Below, one piece after another: positions 42,365-53,380 of a stretch of 64,000 bases of DNA (the first letter of the stretch is position 1; every line of letters starts with the position of its first letter). Where the stretch lies: the NCBI GenBank assembly GCA_004014935.1, contig CP025324.1, forward strand, positions 2,356,501-2,420,500, written 5' to 3'. The position numbers and the translations under genes were made by a program. The notes beneath the pieces are model-generated. The model was not told the DNA's origin and ran no database searches. It saw only the letters and a list, made by a program, of their open reading frames with translations. Source of the stretch: Saccharomycopsis malanga (lineage: Eukaryota > Ascomycota > Saccharomycetes > Ascoideales > Saccharomycopsidaceae).

Positions 42365-42606
42365 ATACACTGAACGTGGTTTCCACAGGCAAGTGCAACT
42401 GTCTGAAATACGACCTATACGAAAGAATAGTGCTTACTTTCCAACCCATCGGGTGTTCAGAAAAGCCAGCGAGAAGTTTGCAATGACTGGGACATACTTG
42501 GTTTTTTCCCACTGGGATTTACTAAGTCCCCTTAGACACAGCGCGTACATACGGAACTGGTATGTACTGGGCTTGAAATATAAGATTATTATTATTATTA
42601 TATTAT
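42365..42606 (+). mobile_element. SINE-like element, 5'-truncated copy
   Basis: This matches the body and 3' end of the element at 15.94-16.28 kb. Anchors are TGAACGT, ACTGTCTGAAA, TGCTTACTTTCCAA, CCTTAGACA, GCGCGTACATACGGAACTGG and TGTACTGGGCTTGAAATA, followed by seven or so ATT triplets. The Pol III-box head is missing. The order of matches along about 230 bp confirms that body and tail are one repeat unit. Confidence 0.75.
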
Positions 42607-42935
42607 GTAATAAATACAATCTGATGGTTTATGAAATCATTAGTCCTTGTCCATTGTATTATTCTGACTCAATATGTTAAGTCATAGCATTTGAAATTTG
42701 ATTGTATTATGCATTGCTCTGTCGTAGAGTGATCTTTTCACAAGTAGAAGCTATAGCTTAACAGCTCAAGATATTGAGCTAAGCAGTCTATATGAACTTT
42801 TAACTTAAATATTTAAAATACCTCTATCAATATCTATCAACCCATTAAATGTGAGTTTCCCATACTAATTTCATACAAAGCTCTACAGAAACAAAATTCA
42901 ACTCAAAAATATTACTTTACATTACATAATTCTAT

Positions 42936-45179
42936 TCAAGCTCTTGCTTTCAAAGTTGCACCGCAATATATGCATTTGTTAAATGTTGCTAGGAGGAAAT
43001 TCAACAACACACTACCAGAGATCAGGCTGGTATCTTCAGAGTATATAGTTCCATTTGCAGGACTGGAAGATATCTTATCGGAGACCTCTTTTGGAAACCA
43101 GAATGATTTCTGGCAAATAGAGCAGTGTTTCATATCTGCGTGAGTGACCGGCAAAAACGTTAAAGAACAGCGTTGCCATTTGAGACCATTTACAGAGACA
43201 ATCAGGTCCAAATTGGCGTTTTTCTCAAAATTAAAATTGAAGTCTAGATTATACAATCCATCGTATAACTTGAAGCTCAAGACAACGTCTTTTTCAATTT
43301 CGGCAGCATCTTTCTGTTGAATTTGTTTGCGAAGCATCAACATATTGTAATATATAGCTTTATCATATACGTTGAAAAGGTCCACATTGTAGCGATCTAT
43401 ATAGTCAATAACTATGCTGCTTACAGCATCGAGTATAGCATTAGTTATACGAGGATTTGACTTGACGAACAAACTCAAATTCTCCTCATATTCCGCGTAC
43501 CGTTCCTGTCTTTCATCCACAGTAGGAGTTTCGTAGACAGTGTAAGTTGGAGGATCAACTTTTTTAATAAAAAGGTAGAAAAACTGCAATTTTTTGATTG
43601 AATCATTATGGAAGAACATCTGTCGAGTCTTTATTGCAAGCAGCAGATCAAGCTCAGACTTCTTGACTGAGACATTTTTGAATTTGACTTTGGTGTCCAA
43701 CAATTGGCTTAAAACGTTTTCATATTTTTTACATAGAAAACGATTGTCGAGCTTGAGCTTTCTAGCATATTTCTGAAGCAAAATTCTCTTTTCCAACACA
43801 TAATTGGTAACTCCGCCATGGCCGCACACCCAGTCATCAAGGTTCCATATATAATCTTCCACATGTTCTTCCTTCTCGTAGATTGTAGGTATGAACTTTA
43901 AGTTGAACTTGAACTCTGAAATCGGAGAACTATCCAACATCAAAAAGTTAGATCGCTGGTAAGAAATAACAATGTTATCTTTCAACAAGCTTTGCTGTGC
44001 CCCAAATATTTTGATGAGTGGTAAGCCAGAGGTGTCCAGCAATGAGAATTTGCGAGAGAAAAACTCTCCAATCAGTGGATAACTACGTGTTCCAACAATC
44101 AAGTTGTGGAATCCTGCAGCAGCACTGAGTTGTAACGTGGCAAGCCAGGCATCTTGTTCATCATGTACAATCTCCGGGGTTATCAAACTATCGAGAAACA
44201 CGATTAATATGGTTGTTTTCAACTGTTTGTAAAAAACAAAAGTTTCTCCATACTTTGGAACAGGGTGAGTAAACGAAACACCGGTATTCAAATAAAACGA
44301 ATGTATTTGTGCTGCAGTAACAGCCATGACTACCGGTCCATCTTTTGATTCTATAATTTTTAAGTCGCGTACTTTGCACCTGTTTGGAGCTTTTAACTCA
44401 TTTTTCTTGGTGGACAACTTGAGTGTGTTGCTTGAATAGTTTATTTCTATAGTTCCAATAGAATTGTCTGACAACACATAAACAATCACAGATTGTGACT
44501 TTCCATTATCAAGCGTTTTCCAAGGCTGCCAAACAAGGTCTATGACCAAAGCATCTGGCTTGATAAGAGTCTGACCAACAATGTCAATGGCTGTTTCTGC
44601 AAGAGTATCGATGACGTTAACAACAAGTAGCTCGCCAGATTCGGTGCCAAGAGCAAGAAAATTACAGTCTAGCAATTTTGAACCCCATGTAACAGCACGG
44701 ACTCTTATTTTATCCATTGTAGCTTGTGTCATATACTCTGCATCCATATCAACAGTCTGTTCCATCAAAGTGAGAAATAAATTGTTAACAGGCTTGTATA
44801 GTTCCCCTACAAGCTCCTGGAAACACTTATATATAACGCAATTTGATTCACTGGTCAAAGCAGCTAGAAGACAATTACCGTCCCTGGAAAAACCCATAGG
44901 CGACCAATACACTGCTCGTACATTGTTGTTTGAATAATACGAGCCCGCAGGTAGCTTCTCGTCAGGAGAAACAAGAACGACTCCAAGTGGCTCTGCAACC
45001 TGTCTGGTGTCTTTCACAACAATGTCATCTGATTCTGAAGAACGCTCAATCCCATCACTATCTAAACTCACCACCTTCACTTTATTACTTACTGCCACCG
45101 CAATTTTCCCCTCTTCAGACCAATCAATAGAATGATGAGTATAGAGCGGGAACGATTCAATAATATTCACTTCTTTCAT
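42936..45179 (-). CDS. TFIIIC subunit (Sfc9/GTF3C4-like, likely Tfc8 orthologue)
   Basis: A 747-residue protein with a WD40-like N-terminal half: SIDWSEEGKIAVAVSNKVKVV, then RAVYWSPMGFSRDGNCLLAALTS, and VRAVTWGSKLLDCNFLALGTESGELLVVN. This is the TFIIIC delta-type beta-propeller. The last 65 residues hold a CSIC motif and a CIYCG motif, as in the TFIIIC zinc-ribbon domain. TFIIIC binds the B box of tRNA genes and recruits TFIIIB and Pol III. Correspondence to S. cerevisiae Tfc8 is inferred from architecture, not from close sequence identity. Confidence 0.72.
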   Translation of the reverse strand: MKEVNIIESFPLYTHHSIDWSEEGKIAVAVSNKVKVVSLDSDGIERSSESDDIVVKDTRQVAEPLGVVLVSPDEKLPAGSYYSNNNVRAVYWSPMGFSRDGNCLLAALTSESNCVIYKCFQELVGELYKPVNNLFLTLMEQTVDMDAEYMTQATMDKIRVRAVTWGSKLLDCNFLALGTESGELLVVNVIDTLAETAIDIVGQTLIKPDALVIDLVWQPWKTLDNGKSQSVIVYVLSDNSIGTIEINYSSNTLKLSTKKNELKAPNRCKVRDLKIIESKDGPVVMAVTAAQIHSFYLNTGVSFTHPVPKYGETFVFYKQLKTTILIVFLDSLITPEIVHDEQDAWLATLQLSAAAGFHNLIVGTRSYPLIGEFFSRKFSLLDTSGLPLIKIFGAQQSLLKDNIVISYQRSNFLMLDSSPISEFKFNLKFIPTIYEKEEHVEDYIWNLDDWVCGHGGVTNYVLEKRILLQKYARKLKLDNRFLCKKYENVLSQLLDTKVKFKNVSVKKSELDLLLAIKTRQMFFHNDSIKKLQFFYLFIKKVDPPTYTVYETPTVDERQERYAEYEENLSLFVKSNPRITNAILDAVSSIVIDYIDRYNVDLFNVYDKAIYYNMLMLRKQIQQKDAAEIEKDVVLSFKLYDGLYNLDFNFNFEKNANLDLIVSVNGLKWQRCSLTFLPVTHADMKHCSICQKSFWFPKEVSDKISSSPANGTIYSEDTSLISGSVLLNFLLATFNKCIYCGATLKARA

Positions 45180-46249
45180 AATATTCGCTTAACACTTAAA
45201 CCTCCTATTTAACCCATCATTTCTTAAAACTTAAAGCTTCGGATATTGTTTATAATGTCTTCGCGTCTAGAAAGGATGGTTATGAGCCTGGTGGACCTTG
45301 GAAATTTCAACATGACGCGATTTTCTAAGATGTATTGTTAAATGTCGCCGGTGAGCATAAATTGGGAGTAATGTATACTTTGTTTTCTGTCTGTTTTTAT
45401 TCTTTCTGATATTTTGCCAGTCGGACTGGGATATACTGCTCTTTATTAATAAAAAAGGGCAATATCTTTGCAACACGATATGCCTATCCATTTTACAATG
45501 TTGTTTCATTTCATAAAGTCGTTCTTCTCTCTACAGCTTTCTCTATAGCGTGTTTATTTAATTAACTAGTAATATAACGTCTATTTATCACATCTTATAT
45601 ACCCTTGTTTTACGCGTTACTAATATTCAATGGGTATTGTAACATTGATGATTAATTTTATTATATGGTTTGATCGACTCAATACACTTGCTTCTTTTAT
45701 TTTTTGTTCTTCAATCGCGCCTTGCTTCGTATGGTCATATCTTATTTGCTCTACCCAAGCACTATATGAATAGACCTGCTGCTTCCTTTTTTACTGGCCG
45801 CCTTTACCTTAAAAACGGCATCGACACTTTGGCTCGATTTCTGTATTTTATAAGGGGTATTTGGCTACTTCCCTTTTTGACTTCTGTTGTATTTGCATAA
45901 TATATGTTTTTTTGTGAAATCTCTTCTTACTGTTTGTTATGGCTTGCACTTAAAAGTTTGTCTCATTAAATGTTAACATCTTTATCTTTAAGAAACTACA
46001 TAGACAAAGCAGAACGGTTTTGTATTGCAACTATCCTAGCAATATTGATACCTTTCGCGAATTGTTTAAGCTCAGCAAGCATGTAAGGAATACACTAGAA
46101 CTTTCAACGAAGTCTCTTAGAAACGTTAGAACTCAATAAGCCCGAAAAACACCATTATATTAAGAAAAAGAAGCAAGCCCAATGATAATAGATGAATAAT
46201 GAAACATTTCTAATGTACAAAAATATATAAACGGTAATAGTAAACCAAT
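45180..46249. other. Intergenic between EAF1 stop and TFIIIC-subunit start
   Basis: About 1.07 kb between two minus-strand genes. An ACGCGT lies at 45612-45617. A 76-codon plus-strand frame at 45670-45900 opens at TTG and has no support. Confidence 0.4.
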
Positions 46250-49200
46250 CTACTGCGAAGAAGAGCCATTTCCAGGACCGCCTTGATTAGCGTTATTCAT
46301 TGGCTGGCTTCCTGGGTTGGGGCTGCTGCCCTGTCCCTGTTGCGCCAATTTCTGCTTCAACAAAAGCTGTTCAAGTTGTTTTTGCTGTTCGGTCTTCGAG
46401 TTCTGGTTTTGCTCCAATTGTTTGAACTGGGCCTGTACTTTTTGCTGTTGTTGTTGTTGCTGACGTTGAAGCATCTGAAGCATCAACAGGTTCTTCTGCT
46501 GAGGCGTGAGGGAGTTGATATTCAATCTGATACCATTAAGACCTGTAAAACTATTTGGAGAAGCAGCTGTATTGTTGTTGATATTAGAAGCGCCTGGATT
46601 ATTATTTTTGTTTATTTCATTGTCAGGATTATTACCGGTGTTGCTTCCCATTAGGGATTGTGAAATCATGTTTTTGCTCATGTTTATGGTTTTGCCAATA
46701 GGTTGTTTCATATTGGCAAAGTTCTGATTATTGACAGCAGTCATAATTGGGTTGTTACTTTGATTTGCCGAGGGTACCATATTGTTGGATCCAGTACTTA
46801 CCACAGGATTGGAGCCAGTGTTGTTGGCTTGGATTTTGCGGTTGCGGATCTGGTTTTGGATGTTTGCAAGATGACGAGCAGCCGCTCTGGTGACCTCTTC
46901 GTTAGACCAAGTTGGGTTTCTTGCCTGTATCTGGCTGATAATAGCGGAGACCTGTGAATGAATGTTGCTGCTGATTCTATTCTGATTGGTATTTGCTTTG
47001 TTAACTGAATTGGCAGCAGAAGCAACAGCAGGAGCAGGACCACTGATTGCAGTATGCGGTTCTACAGGGCTGTTAAAAGCAGAAACGTTGAAGTTAGCCA
47101 TCCGAGGAGTTCCAGAGCTAGACGAATCACTGTTGTTCACTGTTCCATGATTGTTAGTATCCTGTGTGATGTCAGAATCTTTTGGTTTCACTTGCAACGA
47201 CTGGCCTGGCGCAGGCTGTGGGATTATCTGGTTCACTGTTTGTGGGGGCAGCTGAGGAGGTCTTTGTTGTTTAAGCAACTGTTCTCTCATCTGGGGTGTT
47301 AATACAGGTGCAGATTCGGCTCTAGACGTGTCTTGATCAGCGGTGGAAGCACTGGCATTTATTGTGGAATTGCCGCTATTTCCATTTGGGTTTTCCGATA
47401 CAGACCTCTGAGGAGCCGGTGCATTTTTAGTATCAGCAGTACCAGTTGGTTTGTCTCCATTTTTGCGGTTCATATTGATTCTCGACATATTATGGAGGTA
47501 AACTTCCCTGGCAGCACGTTCTCTTTCATATTTCATACGAGAAAGATCCGATGGCGAGAGGATTTTGGACTTGTCTTCAGCACTCATTTGACGCTTGAAT
47601 GAGTTGGAATTGCTTGGTTTGGGAGCATTTTCTCTCTTCTTCATACATCTTCTCATGGCCTCAAACATGCTAGCCCACCTCAACCGTTTGTGACCTCTCT
47701 GGATCAGCTCTTTTCCGACTCCCAATGGGAGAATCCGGCGTTTGGTAGACGTCTGTGCCTTGTGGGCTGCCTCGAGCCACACCTGGGCAGCCTGTGCATA
47801 GGGGCCTCGCATGTCTGAAAACTGGAACTTGTCGGTAAGCTGGATGTACCGCTCAAAACACTGCCAAGGTGTTCTCCGCTCAATGTTGGACGTGTAGCAT
47901 TTGGTAGTTTTGGCACTTAAATGTGCAGAGATGATGTTCCAGTTGAACGAGAATTCGTTTGCATACTTTACAAGTAAACTATCGTCCTGCGGAAGCCATA
48001 TTGTGGGTGTCCGCAAGTCCAAATACTTCAATGGAGGCGGTGGAGGAGGCTTGATTACATTATATCTCTTGGAATAAGTGCTTCCCGTAGCGAACAATCC
48101 TAAAGCTTTTGTAGCTTCAACATCTTCCACGTCAATCTTTTGTTTCTGAACAACTTTGTACCACCCTTGATCATTCTCAAAGGGCATTAGTAGTTTCGAG
48201 ATGGGCACTATAGGGCTGTTTTTATACTCTCTTCCAGGAATCTGGGATGCCGAGTCAAACAAACTTCCACTATCTTCAAAAGCAGTATAAGCACTCAAGT
48301 TGTCAACAATTGACCTGCTTACGCCAAATAAAGCATCTTCTGAGATCTGAAGTTTGAAAGGAAACTGCGAAGTTCCAATTTTCTCTGTTGGTTTCACAGT
48401 TCGAAGGATTTCCAAAGGATCTTTACCCAAAGCAGGCTCTTCATTTGTGCCATTCATCAAAGCAGTATCTATTGTTGACCCTATCACATTTGATTCCTGC
48501 TTCATCTCCTCATCAAAATCTTGATTAGATATTTGATTGAATCCCTGATTAGATTCTTGAGTATATTCCTGAGGCTCAGGGCTGTCAATACCAATAACAT
48601 CATTACTAATAAACTCCTCAAACTTCATTTCGCTCTCGTCTTTGATTTCATTGTTTTCTGTGAGAAAATTGATAGGTCTGGGCTTTATACAGACGTCCTT
48701 TCCGTATCTATGATAATCCATTACAGCATTTGCTAGAAATAAACAAGTGGCTAGTTTGAATTTGCGGTCTTCTTTATAATCAGTGGCCATCCAGCAGCCT
48801 TCCAGGAGAAGATTGTCCCAATGTGTATGTGATGGAACAGTATTAAAACTTTGTTCAGTGAATGGATCTAGGTATCTCTTTGGCTGCTTCAAACACCATT
48901 TTCCCTGCTTTTGCAACTCTTCTATTCTGGAATGTACTACAGATATTTTGCCCTCTAGAAACAGACTCTCAAAGATATCTGTAGTTAACACCTTGTGTGA
49001 GTTTACAAGTAGCTTCACCATTTGCAAACTTTTCGAATAATAAAACAACTTGGCTAGGGGCATTGTCTGAATGATTTTAGTAGGAACATTCTCGCTCTGA
49101 AGAACATACAAAAGCTTTGCAGGATCAACCTCGTCAGGCAACAGCTTTTCTAGCTCCTTTTTCTGTCTCTCAAGTAAAGCATTTGACTGTACAAGTTTCG

Positions 49201-49890
49201 ACAATTCGAATGATGATTCTTCCACTGGTGTTGGCTTGCCGAGTTTTCTCGCCCTCTTATTATCTTGGGATTTATCCTCTTCTTCCAATGGTCTTTTCAA
49301 CAGCTGTGTATCTTTACTTACCTCATTATTTGTCTGTATTGCCTCAGAAGACACACCAGTCTTTGAAACTACTTGAGCAGTTGATTTCGTGCTGTCAACT
49401 TGGGCTTGAGGTATAATTCCACCTTCTGTCTTACTCTCTGTTCTACTAGTGCCATCTTGTTCGCTTCTTTCTGGCTGCTGGATTTCACTACCAGTAGATG
49501 CTACTGACAAGCTTGTCAGCATCTCCGAGGGTCTCGGAACAGGGCCCACATCATCTGCTGCCACTTTAGTTTCGTTTTGAGATACCAAACTCTCCAAAAC
49601 ATTTTTATTTTGCAATATTATTGTTTCGCTTACACCCGCGCTCTTCTCAATGCCGTGGTCCTCAATAAAAGCCTGCAAGTAGCTGGAAAACTTGTCCACA
49701 TCGCTGGTTTTGAGCGGTTTGTACGGGAAATTTGATATACAATATAGCTGTGCTAACTTCTTCTTTCTGGACTTGACAATATCATGCAACGCCAAACGTC
49801 GTCTGTCTATTGATTGTTGTTTAAGGCGGTCCTAGAAATATTAGTAATCCGTCGTTAATTCAAGCTGTTTTGACAATGCCAACTCACCAT
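46250..49890 (-). CDS. EAF1: NuA4 scaffold subunit Eaf1/Vid21
   Basis: A 1194-residue scaffold of the NuA4 histone H4/H2A acetyltransferase. The start codon alone forms exon 1 (49888-49890). Exon 2 is 49831-46250, beginning DRLKQQSIDRRRLALHDIVK. Without this intron no ATG lies near the start of the frame. The HSA domain (about 335-400, THWDNLLLEGCWMATDYKED) binds actin and Arp4. The SANT/Myb domain is at about 610-665 (WLPQDDSLLVKYANEFSFNW ... RTPWQCFERYIQL). The C-terminal 400 residues are Gln/Asn-rich and low in complexity. A Reb1-like site lies 134 bp upstream. Confidence 0.93.
49832..49887 (-). other. Intron directly after the EAF1 start codon
   Basis: A 56-nt phase-0 intron with donor GTGAGT, branch TTACTAAT and acceptor CTAG. 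It separates the ATG from the second codon. Confidence 0.8.
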
Positions 49891-51052
49891 TTGGTCTGCA
49901 AGGTCTATTCGCGGCAGTACCACTCGTTCTAAGCCAATAACAACGTTTTCTGCCTTCTCTTCGAAAACACCATTTCATTACTATTTGCATGGCATTCATA
50001 ATAAAAATGGTGAGAATACTTCCGTTACCCGGGATATTGGCGGTTATGGGCCGATGGGTATTCCATGCCTGTATATATATTAACTATGGAGACCTACATT
50101 AATAGTAGTTATTATAGTAGTCTACAGGCAGTGTATTTCGACATGTTCTTTATTATTTAGCCTGAAATTCTTTATTAAAGTAATGTGACGGGCTTTTAAG
50201 CGGAAAAACAGATTGTGAAAGACAGTATAATAAGCCCTTAAATTGCTAAAATTGTCATATATAGTACATGATTCAACGTTTGTAAAACTGAATGTTGGAG
50301 TAAAGTTTATACAGGAGACGATAGTCAACAATAGTCTGCTATTGTGTGGTTAGATGTAGTCGATAAGCATAGTTTTGGAACTTTGCAAGCTATACTTTGT
50401 TCAACCCTGAAATATGATAATTGAGTCACTTGAGATGAGTGTTATCATATGCCTTTATATAGCAAGGCCTGAAAGTTTGTAAAACATTAATAACAAGTGA
50501 AATGATTGTTTAAAATATTAGTCTTGGATATATATTTATACCTTACTTTATATAATAATGTAAATAACGCAGTAGCAATGGCGCACTGTAAAGTGTATCC
50601 ATTCACATAGAGGTATTCTGTCAAGTTTATTGAGAAATGCTAAATAAAGATAAAAACTGATGCCCATTATGTCTTGTATATTATAAAGCAACGGATTTAC
50701 AAATTGATTTACAAACTTGACCAACTACAAAAGGTATTAGAAAAATAAGTATATTTAGAAACTGAATAGCAAAGACAGAAACAAAGAAAGGTATAAAGAG
50801 CTCGTCCTAACAGGGTATGGAAGGAGTAGAGACGATGGTATAGAACAAGACAAGAATGTTTCAAAAAAGCATTTTTGTCACTAGGCGTTGAGGAAGGACA
50901 AGGATGTAATTAAAATGAAACAAAAACCAGCTCGACTTCAGAGGACATGAAGAAAGAAGGGAAATAAAGAAGATCGGTAATAAAAGAATAAAAAAGAGAA
51001 AAAGATCAGACAGACTAAAAGAAATTCTAAATTGCAACAACTAGCGAGCGGC
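49891..51052. other. Intergenic upstream of EAF1, 3' of SUN41
   Basis: About 1.16 kb with the Reb1-like site at 50024-50031. No gene or repeat copy is seen. Confidence 0.4.
50024..50031 (-). promoter_or_regulatory. Reb1-like site upstream of EAF1
   Basis: GTTACCCG on the plus strand, i.e. CGGGTAAC on the coding strand, 134 bp upstream of the EAF1 start. It matches the sites before RAD23 and RPD3. Confidence 0.5.
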
Positions 51053-52165
51053 TTAGTAGAAGACAAAGTTACCAGAACCAGAGGTAATGGAAACAGTACA
51101 ACCGTCAGAACCGTCACCGTTGTATTTACCGTTCTCATATTTACAGTCACCAATAGCGGTGGCACCTTCAGCACCAACAATCTTCACGCTGTAGGAAGGA
51201 GGTGTTTTGTTGTTAGGGTTTGGAATAAGAGACAAGTAAGTGATACCGTCAGTGTAACCGGCACCGGCAACAACAGGAGCCCAGTTACCAATAGTACCAG
51301 CCTCGGTACCCCAGACACAACCTTCTTCAATGTCAACACCAGCATCGTTGATGTAGTATTGGGAAGAGGTTGGTTTTCCTTGCCATTTGAAATAAGAACC
51401 AGAGTCGACAACAGAAATAGGTTTGGTGGAACCAGCAGTCAATCTAGTTGGGACAACCATGTTCTCAGAACCTGGGTAGTCAGTTCTACACAAAGAAACA
51501 ACCTTGTTGATCTTGGAGACGGCGTTGGCAGTTTCTCTTCCCCATTCACACAAGTAGTCAGTGTCGGTGTTTGTTCTGTACAATTTACCGTTCTTACAAA
51601 TCAAACCACCTCTGGTTTGACCGTCAGAATGTTGGTTGGATGGCCATTGGGTTTTGGACATACCGGCTTGACAAGCGTAAGAACAGAAGTATCCATCTTG
51701 ACAGGATTTGACAGAGTCACCGTTGTCGTTCAAGATAGAGGCCCATCCGCTAAGACCAACCCAGTCCAAGGAAATAACACCGTTACCGGTTGGGACACCG
51801 TCAGAACAAGAATGAACACCATCTTCAAACTTGCCGGATGGGCTGGAGAAAGCCTTCAAGTCACCTTCAATGCCGCCGGTGGAACCACCAGAAGAAGGAG
51901 AAGCAGAAGAAGAAGCTTCAGCAGAACTGGATGGAGTAACAGTGGAGGTGGCAGAAGCAGAAACACTGGAGACAGCTTCAGTGGTAGCTTGAACAGCAGT
52001 AGTGGAACTGCCCTCGTCGTTAACATAGACAATAGTGGTTTGGGTAACCAAAACAGTAGCTTCAGCTGCTTCACGTCTGTGCATATGATGGTTGTGTTCT
52101 CTTGGAGCTGGAACAGCCAAGGCAGAGCCGGCCAAAGCACATAATAAAGAAATAGTAAACTTCAT
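51053..52165 (-). CDS. SUN41: SUN-family cell wall protein (Sun41/Sim1-like)
   Basis: A 370-residue secreted wall protein. The signal peptide is MKFTISLLCALAGSALA. A His/Arg dibasic site (HRR) lies at about residue 30 for Kex2 processing, then a Ser/Thr/Ala-rich linker (about 60-105). The conserved SUN domain fills about residues 110-370, with its Cys-rich signature: FEDGVHSC, GYFCSYACQAGMSKTQWP, GLICKNGKLYRTN and DYLCEWG. SUN proteins are beta-glucan-modifying factors needed for septation and cell separation. Length is close to C. albicans Sun41 (about 418). The symbol could equally be SIM1, since the two paralogues are hard to separate by eye. Confidence 0.92.
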   Translation of the reverse strand: MKFTISLLCALAGSALAVPAPREHNHHMHRREAAEATVLVTQTTIVYVNDEGSSTTAVQATTEAVSSVSASATSTVTPSSSAEASSSASPSSGGSTGGIEGDLKAFSSPSGKFEDGVHSCSDGVPTGNGVISLDWVGLSGWASILNDNGDSVKSCQDGYFCSYACQAGMSKTQWPSNQHSDGQTRGGLICKNGKLYRTNTDTDYLCEWGRETANAVSKINKVVSLCRTDYPGSENMVVPTRLTAGSTKPISVVDSGSYFKWQGKPTSSQYYINDAGVDIEEGCVWGTEAGTIGNWAPVVAGAGYTDGITYLSLIPNPNNKTPPSYSVKIVGAEGATAIGDCKYENGKYNGDGSDGCTVSITSGSGNFVFY

Positions 52166-53380
52166 GTTTTTTTACTTGATAATAATATGGAAATAAAGCT
52201 TGATTTTTCAGTGAAACGAACGCCCTGGTTGATGGAAACAAAATATTAAAAAGAATGAACGAGATTGTTAAAACAACACTTGAATCTTGAAATTAATCAA
52301 AGGAGTGAAGTAAAGAGTTGGCTCTATTGGTGTGAGTAACAATCAAGGTATTTTGTTGAAGGGAGAGATAGATCTGAACAGAAATCCAAAAAGTAAAATA
52401 AACAAATCAACAAGACAAATTTGAAAAATGTGCGAACAAAGTACAATAAAAGGGAAAATTTTTTTTCTGGGGCTTTCTCTACTGATTTTCATGATTCTCC
52501 CTTAGGAGGTGTTTACTTTCAGTCTATATGGCGATATCCTTTTTCCCCTGGCCAACTTTAGCCACGCCTGCATGCATAATATGCAACGCGTGGATTCAGT
52601 TAGACGCACCTGGGCGCGTCTCAAGACGCGCAATTCTAAACACTTTTAAGGTCATTCAAGGCCTCTCATTGGTTGGTGTGCTTCCATAGCATGCATATTG
52701 CTGTCTAGCCAAGTCCTTATCTGCACGGTCATGCAGTAGTATCCTTTTATGGTAGCCTTAGCTTTGTCTATCAAACTTATAATACGCGCCTCCATGCTTC
52801 TCTATGCTTCCCCAGGCGTTGAAACGCTCTAATACGTACGCATACCTACGCACGCCACTGTCGTTTCCTATTTCAGACTTATCCATCTTGGCTTATTGCC
52901 CGGCCACCATGAAACTGCACCCTTACCCGCATCATAGCTCCCCTATTCCTATTTCTTCACCTCCTATTGTTTTACCCAATATATTGTTTGTATTTATCCC
53001 TAATGACGTACATTTGTTTGTTTATATTAATCCTGGATCACGAGTTCCACATGGTTGAATCACTACAATAGAAGTATATAAATACACGAAGGTATTTCAG
53101 TTTGTTTGTTCAACACGCGCAATTTTCTATACAAATAATCCTGTTTCGCTTGCTGGCGTGTAACCCATTGTAGTCTTTTGTTTTCTTTTATAATACAGCA
53201 ATTTCCTTACATGTTCTGTTTACCTTTTTACTTATTGGCATCGCGTTGATGGCGAAGCTTTCTGCCTGCAAGCAACTAATTTATGCGTCAATAACTGTCT
53301 GGAATTAGAAGTAAACGAATTGTATATTATGCGTTTCTAAACTATATGATAAAAAGAGGTAAGCACACAAGCTTTACCAG
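52166..53380. other. Intergenic, SUN41 promoter and 3' flank of arrestin
   Basis: About 1.2 kb. A cluster of ACGCG elements lies at 52586-52631. CTTACCCGC at 52922-52930 is another weak Reb1-like match. Several TGCATG/ATGCAT palindromes occur between 52569 and 52735. An 84-codon frame at 52804 is not supported. Confidence 0.45.
52586..52631. promoter_or_regulatory. Cluster of MCB/SCB-like elements upstream of SUN41
   Basis: ACGCGT (52586-52591), GGCGCGTC (52613-52620) and AGACGCGC (52625-52632) lie 420-470 bp upstream of the SUN41 start. The ACGCG core is bound by the G1/S factors MBF/SBF. Septation genes are cell-cycle regulated in yeasts, so the placement is sensible but unproved. Confidence 0.45.

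Larger units (their letters stand above)
40686..42935. other. Long intergenic region (2.25 kb)
   Basis: The longest gene-free stretch in the window. It contains a SINE-like copy at about 42365-42606 and a 14-base exact match to the SINE head (41561-41574). No open frame of note is seen on either strand. It should include the promoter of the arrestin gene. Confidence 0.45.

Noticed and set aside
45670-45900. 76-codon plus-strand frame
   Set aside because: The start codon is TTG, and there is no family match or splice context.
52804-53058. 84-codon plus-strand frame upstream of SUN41
   Set aside because: Low-complexity, Pro/Ser/His-rich content with no resemblance to known proteins.
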